Assembly (NCBI GenBank): GCA_002438345.1
Contig: DJUJ01000065.1
Location: forward strand, 20,198-28,826
DNA from: Paenibacillus sp. UBA6285
GTDB taxonomy: Bacteria > Bacillota > Bacilli > Paenibacillales > Paenibacillaceae
Direction of reading: 5' to 3'
DNA length: 8,629 bases
Shown: one piece after another, positions 4,985 through 8,629 of the stretch
Layout of the letters: each line of letters starts with the position of its first letter
Numbering within the stretch: the first letter of the stretch is position 1
Notes under the pieces: model-generated
Database searches by the model: none
What the model was told of the DNA's origin: nothing
Seen by the model: only the letters and a program-made list of their open reading frames with translations
Program-made: the position numbers and the translations under genes

Positions 4985-6844
4985 CTATAAGAAGCGGAAT
5001 TGCGCTTCTATCAAACCGTTATACACACCCTCACGTGATGTCAGTTCACGATGAGTTCCTTCTTCTTTGATCTCACCGTGGTCCAGAACGACTATTTTAT
5101 CCGCATGGCGGATGGTAGATAGTCTATGGGCAACGATAAAGGAGGTCCGGCCTTGAAGTAAGATTTTGAGTGCCTCCTGAATCTTAAGCTCCGTCTCTGT
5201 ATCTATACTGGCCGTAGCTTCATCAAGGATCAGAATCCGTGGATTCGCTAATAGCGCACGGGCAAAGGAGAGAAGCTGACGCTGTCCCATGGACAAGGCG
5301 CTACCGCGCTCTTCTACCTCTGTCTCATACCCCCCAGGAAGCTTCTTAATGAAGTCATGGGCGTCGACTGCTTTCGCGGCATTTTCCACTTCTTCATCAG
5401 TAGCATCCAGTCGACCAAACCGGATATTATCGCGAATCGTTCCTGAGAAAATGAAGGTATCTTGCAGCACGATTCCGATCTGTCTTCTTAGACTATCTAA
5501 TGTAACCTCACGGATATCTTCACCGTCAATCGTAATTCGTCCGCTCTTAATATCATAGAACCGACCAATCAGGTTAATAATCGTACTTTTCCCTGAACCT
5601 GTATGACCCACAAGCGCTATCGATTGCCCAGCTTTTACATCCAGATCAATGCCCTTTAAAGCAGCCCGACCTTTTTCATATTCAAAGACGACCTTATTAA
5701 AGTTAATATCTCCACGAATAGTTCCTAGTGGCTTAGCTCCAGGATTATCTTGAACTGCAGGCTGCTCATCCAAATATTCAAAGATCCGTTCCGAGGAAGC
5801 CATCGCTACAAGCAGTTGGTTATACATCTGACCCAGACGGTTAATCGGGTCCCAGAAGTTGCTGACATAAGAGCTGAAAGCTACCAGCAAACCGACTGTG
5901 AGCTCACCAGATTGGATCAGATAAGCCCCTAACCAAAAGAGGATCATCGTTCCAAAACCGCCAGTGATCTCGATCATCGGCCCGAAAGCTTGGTTCATCG
6001 CTGAAGCTTTATTCCAGGATTTTTTGCTATCTGTATTCATAACATCGAAATAATTCATATTTTCACGTTCTTGTGTATAAGCCTGTGTGACTCTGATCCC
6101 CTGAATCGATTCATTCAAGTGAGAATTAATTCTGGAGTTCTTCATCCGCACATCCTGCCAAGCGATCCGAATCTTCTGGCGCAGCTTAGTAGAAATGAAG
6201 AACATGATCGGAACCGTAACCATTACTGCAAGACCAAGTTTCCAGTTGATCAATAGCAGAATAATGGTAATCCCCAAAAGCTGCACGCAGTCAATCATTA
6301 GATTGACTACCCCGTTCGTGAACAAATCCTGTAGCGAGTTAATATCATTCGTCACACGTACTAATACCGAACCTGCTGGACGTTTATCGAAGAAGTTAAA
6401 TGAGAGCTTCTGAATATGCTTGAACAAATCAGAACGCAAATCATAAATCACTCTTTGTCCAATGATGTTCGTATACTTAATCCGGTACACACCTGCAATC
6501 CATTGAATGAGGTATAAGACAATCACGCCAGCCGTAAGCGAATAAAGAAGTGTTAAGCTGGGATTCCCAACCTTAGGCGCAATGGCACGGTCAATAGCTA
6601 AACTTGTCAAGAATGGAACGGTCAACTTCGTAATGGTTCCCAGAATCATCATGATAGAAACCAGTGGAAGCATCTGTTTGGCGTAAGGCTTCATATAGCT
6701 GAATAGTCTGGTGAACTGCTTCCAGTCAAACGCTTTATCGATAATATCATCATCTTTGTATACAAAGCGTTCATCAAGTGTCTGCTGCTCGGCTGCTTTA
6801 CTCTTCGCTCCCGTAGCGGTGTTCCGTTTGGCTTCAAGTTTCAT
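4985..6844 (-). CDS. ABC exporter half-transporter, second subunit, catalytic Glu intact (YfiC-like)
   Basis: Membrane-embedded half-transporter (ABC-B type exporter) pairing with the product of the upstream gene to export an unidentified lipophilic compound, drug or lipid. Numbering is from ATG 6844 (619 residues). A charged cytoplasmic N-tail (1-45) precedes six predicted helices (about 57-82, 97-122, 179-200, 202-219, 287-309, 312-332). The nucleotide-binding domain has Walker A GHTGSGKST at 413-421, Q-loop Gln461, a divergent signature LSMGQ at 517-521, Walker B with catalytic Glu542 (LILDEAT) and H-loop His573. The intact glutamate here, combined with the partner's canonical LSGGQ, should form the working ATP site. 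It is translationally coupled: the upstream stop overlaps an alternative GTG (6853), but the SD fits ATG 6844 better. YfiC and BmrCD/TM287-288-type proteins are the closest comparisons; substrate is unknown. Confidence 0.93.
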   Translation of the reverse strand: MKLEAKRNTATGAKSKAAEQQTLDERFVYKDDDIIDKAFDWKQFTRLFSYMKPYAKQMLPLVSIMMILGTITKLTVPFLTSLAIDRAIAPKVGNPSLTLLYSLTAGVIVLYLIQWIAGVYRIKYTNIIGQRVIYDLRSDLFKHIQKLSFNFFDKRPAGSVLVRVTNDINSLQDLFTNGVVNLMIDCVQLLGITIILLLINWKLGLAVMVTVPIMFFISTKLRQKIRIAWQDVRMKNSRINSHLNESIQGIRVTQAYTQERENMNYFDVMNTDSKKSWNKASAMNQAFGPMIEITGGFGTMILFWLGAYLIQSGELTVGLLVAFSSYVSNFWDPINRLGQMYNQLLVAMASSERIFEYLDEQPAVQDNPGAKPLGTIRGDINFNKVVFEYEKGRAALKGIDLDVKAGQSIALVGHTGSGKSTIINLIGRFYDIKSGRITIDGEDIREVTLDSLRRQIGIVLQDTFIFSGTIRDNIRFGRLDATDEEVENAAKAVDAHDFIKKLPGGYETEVEERGSALSMGQRQLLSFARALLANPRILILDEATASIDTETELKIQEALKILLQGRTSFIVAHRLSTIRHADKIVVLDHGEIKEEGTHRELTSREGVYNGLIEAQFRFL

Positions 6845-6860
6845 ATGCCTCACTCCTCCC
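6845..6860 (-). promoter_or_regulatory. SD and overlap deciding the start of the second ABC gene
   Basis: GGGAGGAG (minus strand, 6860-6853) lies 8 nt before ATG 6844. The upstream gene's TGA (6852-6850) overlaps a GTG (6853-6851), but that GTG touches the SD with no spacing. The ATG just past the stop is therefore preferred, with tight translational coupling. Confidence 0.65.
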
Positions 6861-8610
6861 CTCTTCCGGTAGCTCTTGTTAGAAAGTCAGCATATTGTAT
6901 CCGGTACACATCTTGGTAGGGACCCGGAACTTCAATTAGCTCCTGATGGGTGCCACGCTGCTGAACACGACCTTCGTTCATGACAATGATCTGATCCGCA
7001 TGACGCAAGGAGGATATCCGATGGGCGATAATAAGTGTTGTACGCCCATTCATAACCTCTTGGAAACCAGCCTGAATCTCATGCTCTGTTTCCATATCGA
7101 CAGCGCTGGTCGCGTCATCGAGAATGAGGATACGTGGATTCTTAAGGAGTGCTCTTGCGATAGCGATCCGCTGCTTTTGTCCGCCCGAGAGACCCATCCC
7201 GCGTTCGCCTACTACAGTGTCATAACCGTCTGCCATCTCCATAATGAATTCATGCGCCTTTGCCAACTGTGCAGCACGGATAATCTCCTCCATGCTTACA
7301 TTTTTCAAGCCATATGAAATGTTATTGCGGATGGATGAGGAGAACAGGAACGTTTCCTGAAATACGGTGGCAATCTGTGACCGCAGACTGCGTACATTGT
7401 ACTCTCTAATATCAATGCCATCCAGCGTAATACTGCCTTCATTTACATCGTAAGCGCGCATCATCAGTTGTGTAATGGTTGATTTACCTGAACCTGTACC
7501 TCCAAGAAATCCGATAATCTCACCCGATTTAGCTTCAAAATGGATGTCAGTAACCGCAGGCAATTTATTCCCATACGCAAAGGTGACATGATTGAAGGCT
7601 ACATCCCCCTTAACCTCGGAAGGTACTAGTTCACGGGCATTCTCTTTATCCTTCACATCAATTCTTTGATTAAGCACTTCAAGTACACGTTCTCCCGAAG
7701 CTTTGGACTGTGTATAGTTATTAATATGAAAGCCTAGGCCCCATACCGGTCCAATGATGTACCAAATCAAACTGAAGAAGGCAACCAATTCGCCTAGAGA
7801 CATTTTCTCGTTAATGACGAGTGTGCCACCTACGCCTAACAGAATAGCTATACTGACCGATGCTAAAAGCTCCATGATAGGAAAAAACTTACTCCAAAGC
7901 TCTGCGGCAAAAATCTGATTGTTCTTATAACGTTCATTACGGTGTGAGAATTTCTCAACTTCGTGAGCCTCTCTAGCAAACGATTTGACAGTACGCACAC
8001 CGGTGATATTCTCCTGTACAGCCGTTGTCAGAGAACTCAGCGCAAGGCGCATCTCTTGAAAGGCCGGATGAATCTTCGACTCAAATCTTAAAGCTACAGC
8101 AGCCAGAAATGGCATGCTAATCAAAGTAACCAGTGTTAGCTGCCAATTAATTGTGAACATCATAATAGAACCAAATAGCACCATAAAAAACACATTGAGC
8201 AGCTGAGCAAAACCAAAACCGATAAAGTTTCGGATCGCTTCCAAATCTCCGGTCAGCCGGGACATCAGATCTCCTGTTTTCGCGGTATCATAATAACGGA
8301 AAGATAGAAATTGCAATTTCTCATAACAAGCGTTACGTAGCCGGTATGCTAGAAAATTACCTAACCGCCCTCCGTAAAAACCATGGGCAAATTGTAGGCA
8401 TGCTTTTACGATTACTACTGCTAACACACTGAGGGCCAACACGGGCACCTCTTTAAACTTGAGTGGAACAATTACATCATCGATCAGCCTTCTTAACAAA
8501 TTGGGGGTAATTAGCCCCACTGCAGTTGCGGCGGCCAAGCATACAATCGAAAGAATCAAATAATGTAGCTTCTCTCGGTAATAGCCTCGCAGTTGCCTGA
8601 GAACTTCCAT
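6850..8610 (-). CDS. ABC exporter half-transporter, first subunit, degenerate Walker B (YfiB-like)
   Basis: First gene of the exporter operon; 586 residues. Six predicted membrane helices lie at about 16-36, 55-75, 131-152, 154-174, 245-267 and 273-295, followed by the nucleotide-binding domain: A-loop Tyr346, Walker A GGTGSGKST at 370-378, Q-loop Gln418, an X-loop-like VGERG at 467-471, canonical signature LSGGQ at 474-478, Walker B ILILDD at 494-499 and H-loop His530. Asp499 replaces the usual catalytic glutamate. This is the known signature of the degenerate-site subunit in heterodimeric exporters such as TM287/288 and LmrCD. The ATG has an ideal AAGGAGG SD (8617-8623) with 6-nt spacing. 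Promoter and upstream gene lie beyond the right edge. Substrate could be a drug, lipid or peptide; no dedicated precursor gene is adjacent. Confidence 0.93.
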   Translation of the reverse strand: MEVLRQLRGYYREKLHYLILSIVCLAAATAVGLITPNLLRRLIDDVIVPLKFKEVPVLALSVLAVVIVKACLQFAHGFYGGRLGNFLAYRLRNACYEKLQFLSFRYYDTAKTGDLMSRLTGDLEAIRNFIGFGFAQLLNVFFMVLFGSIMMFTINWQLTLVTLISMPFLAAVALRFESKIHPAFQEMRLALSSLTTAVQENITGVRTVKSFAREAHEVEKFSHRNERYKNNQIFAAELWSKFFPIMELLASVSIAILLGVGGTLVINEKMSLGELVAFFSLIWYIIGPVWGLGFHINNYTQSKASGERVLEVLNQRIDVKDKENARELVPSEVKGDVAFNHVTFAYGNKLPAVTDIHFEAKSGEIIGFLGGTGSGKSTITQLMMRAYDVNEGSITLDGIDIREYNVRSLRSQIATVFQETFLFSSSIRNNISYGLKNVSMEEIIRAAQLAKAHEFIMEMADGYDTVVGERGMGLSGGQKQRIAIARALLKNPRILILDDATSAVDMETEHEIQAGFQEVMNGRTTLIIAHRISSLRHADQIIVMNEGRVQQRGTHQELIEVPGPYQDVYRIQYADFLTRATGRGEE

Positions 8611-8629
8611 ATCTCTCCTCCTTAAAGCT

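Noticed and set aside
6946..7317. 123-codon plus-strand open frame
   Set aside because: Antisense to the well-conserved nucleotide-binding domain of the first ABC subunit; open by chance.

Overview
The window looks like a chromosomal segment of a low- to mid-GC Gram-positive endospore-former, most likely Paenibacillus. This rests on strong AGGAGG-type Shine-Dalgarno (SD) sequences before most genes, a YunD-type cytoplasmic metallophosphatase, a YfiB/YfiC-like ABC exporter pair, and a small protein resembling a family I recall mainly from Paenibacillus. The genus call is inference; nothing here is a ribosomal or other diagnostic marker. I see no tRNA, rRNA, CRISPR array, transposase or phage gene.

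Layout. On the left, two genes read leftward: a UshA/YunD-family phosphoesterase (885-2324) and then uppP (undecaprenyl-diphosphatase, 1-811), which runs off the left edge only a few residues short of its end. From a short divergent intergenic region (2325-2461) a MoaD-MoaE fusion (large and small molybdopterin synthase subunits in one chain) reads rightward at 2462-3175. It is followed by an HD-GYP-type protein (3253-4293) whose signature HD pair reads Ile-Asp.

The largest gene-free stretch is 4294-4664. It is dense in structure: a GGGAGGG/CCCTCCC palindrome that may be a dispersed repeat, a strong intrinsic terminator at 4442-4472, a 9-bp direct repeat spaced 21 bp, and a two-part hairpin whose apical loop is complementary to a segment about 80 nt downstream. 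After it comes an 82-residue small protein (4665-4913). A long hairpin at 4931-4976 separates that gene from a convergent two-gene operon (8610 to 4985, leftward) encoding the two half-transporters of a heterodimeric ABC exporter. In that pair one nucleotide site is canonical and the other degenerate.

How the genes relate. The window is a patchwork of small transcription units: lipid-carrier recycling (UppP), nucleotide/phosphoester metabolism (YunD-like), molybdenum cofactor synthesis (MoaD-MoaE), cyclic-di-GMP-type signalling (HD-GYP) and export (ABC pair). I do not see one integrated new pathway. The items most worth checking are the structured non-coding region 4294-4664, the internal Gly-Gly of the MoaD-MoaE fusion, and the non-canonical catalytic residues in the HD-GYP and YunD-like proteins.
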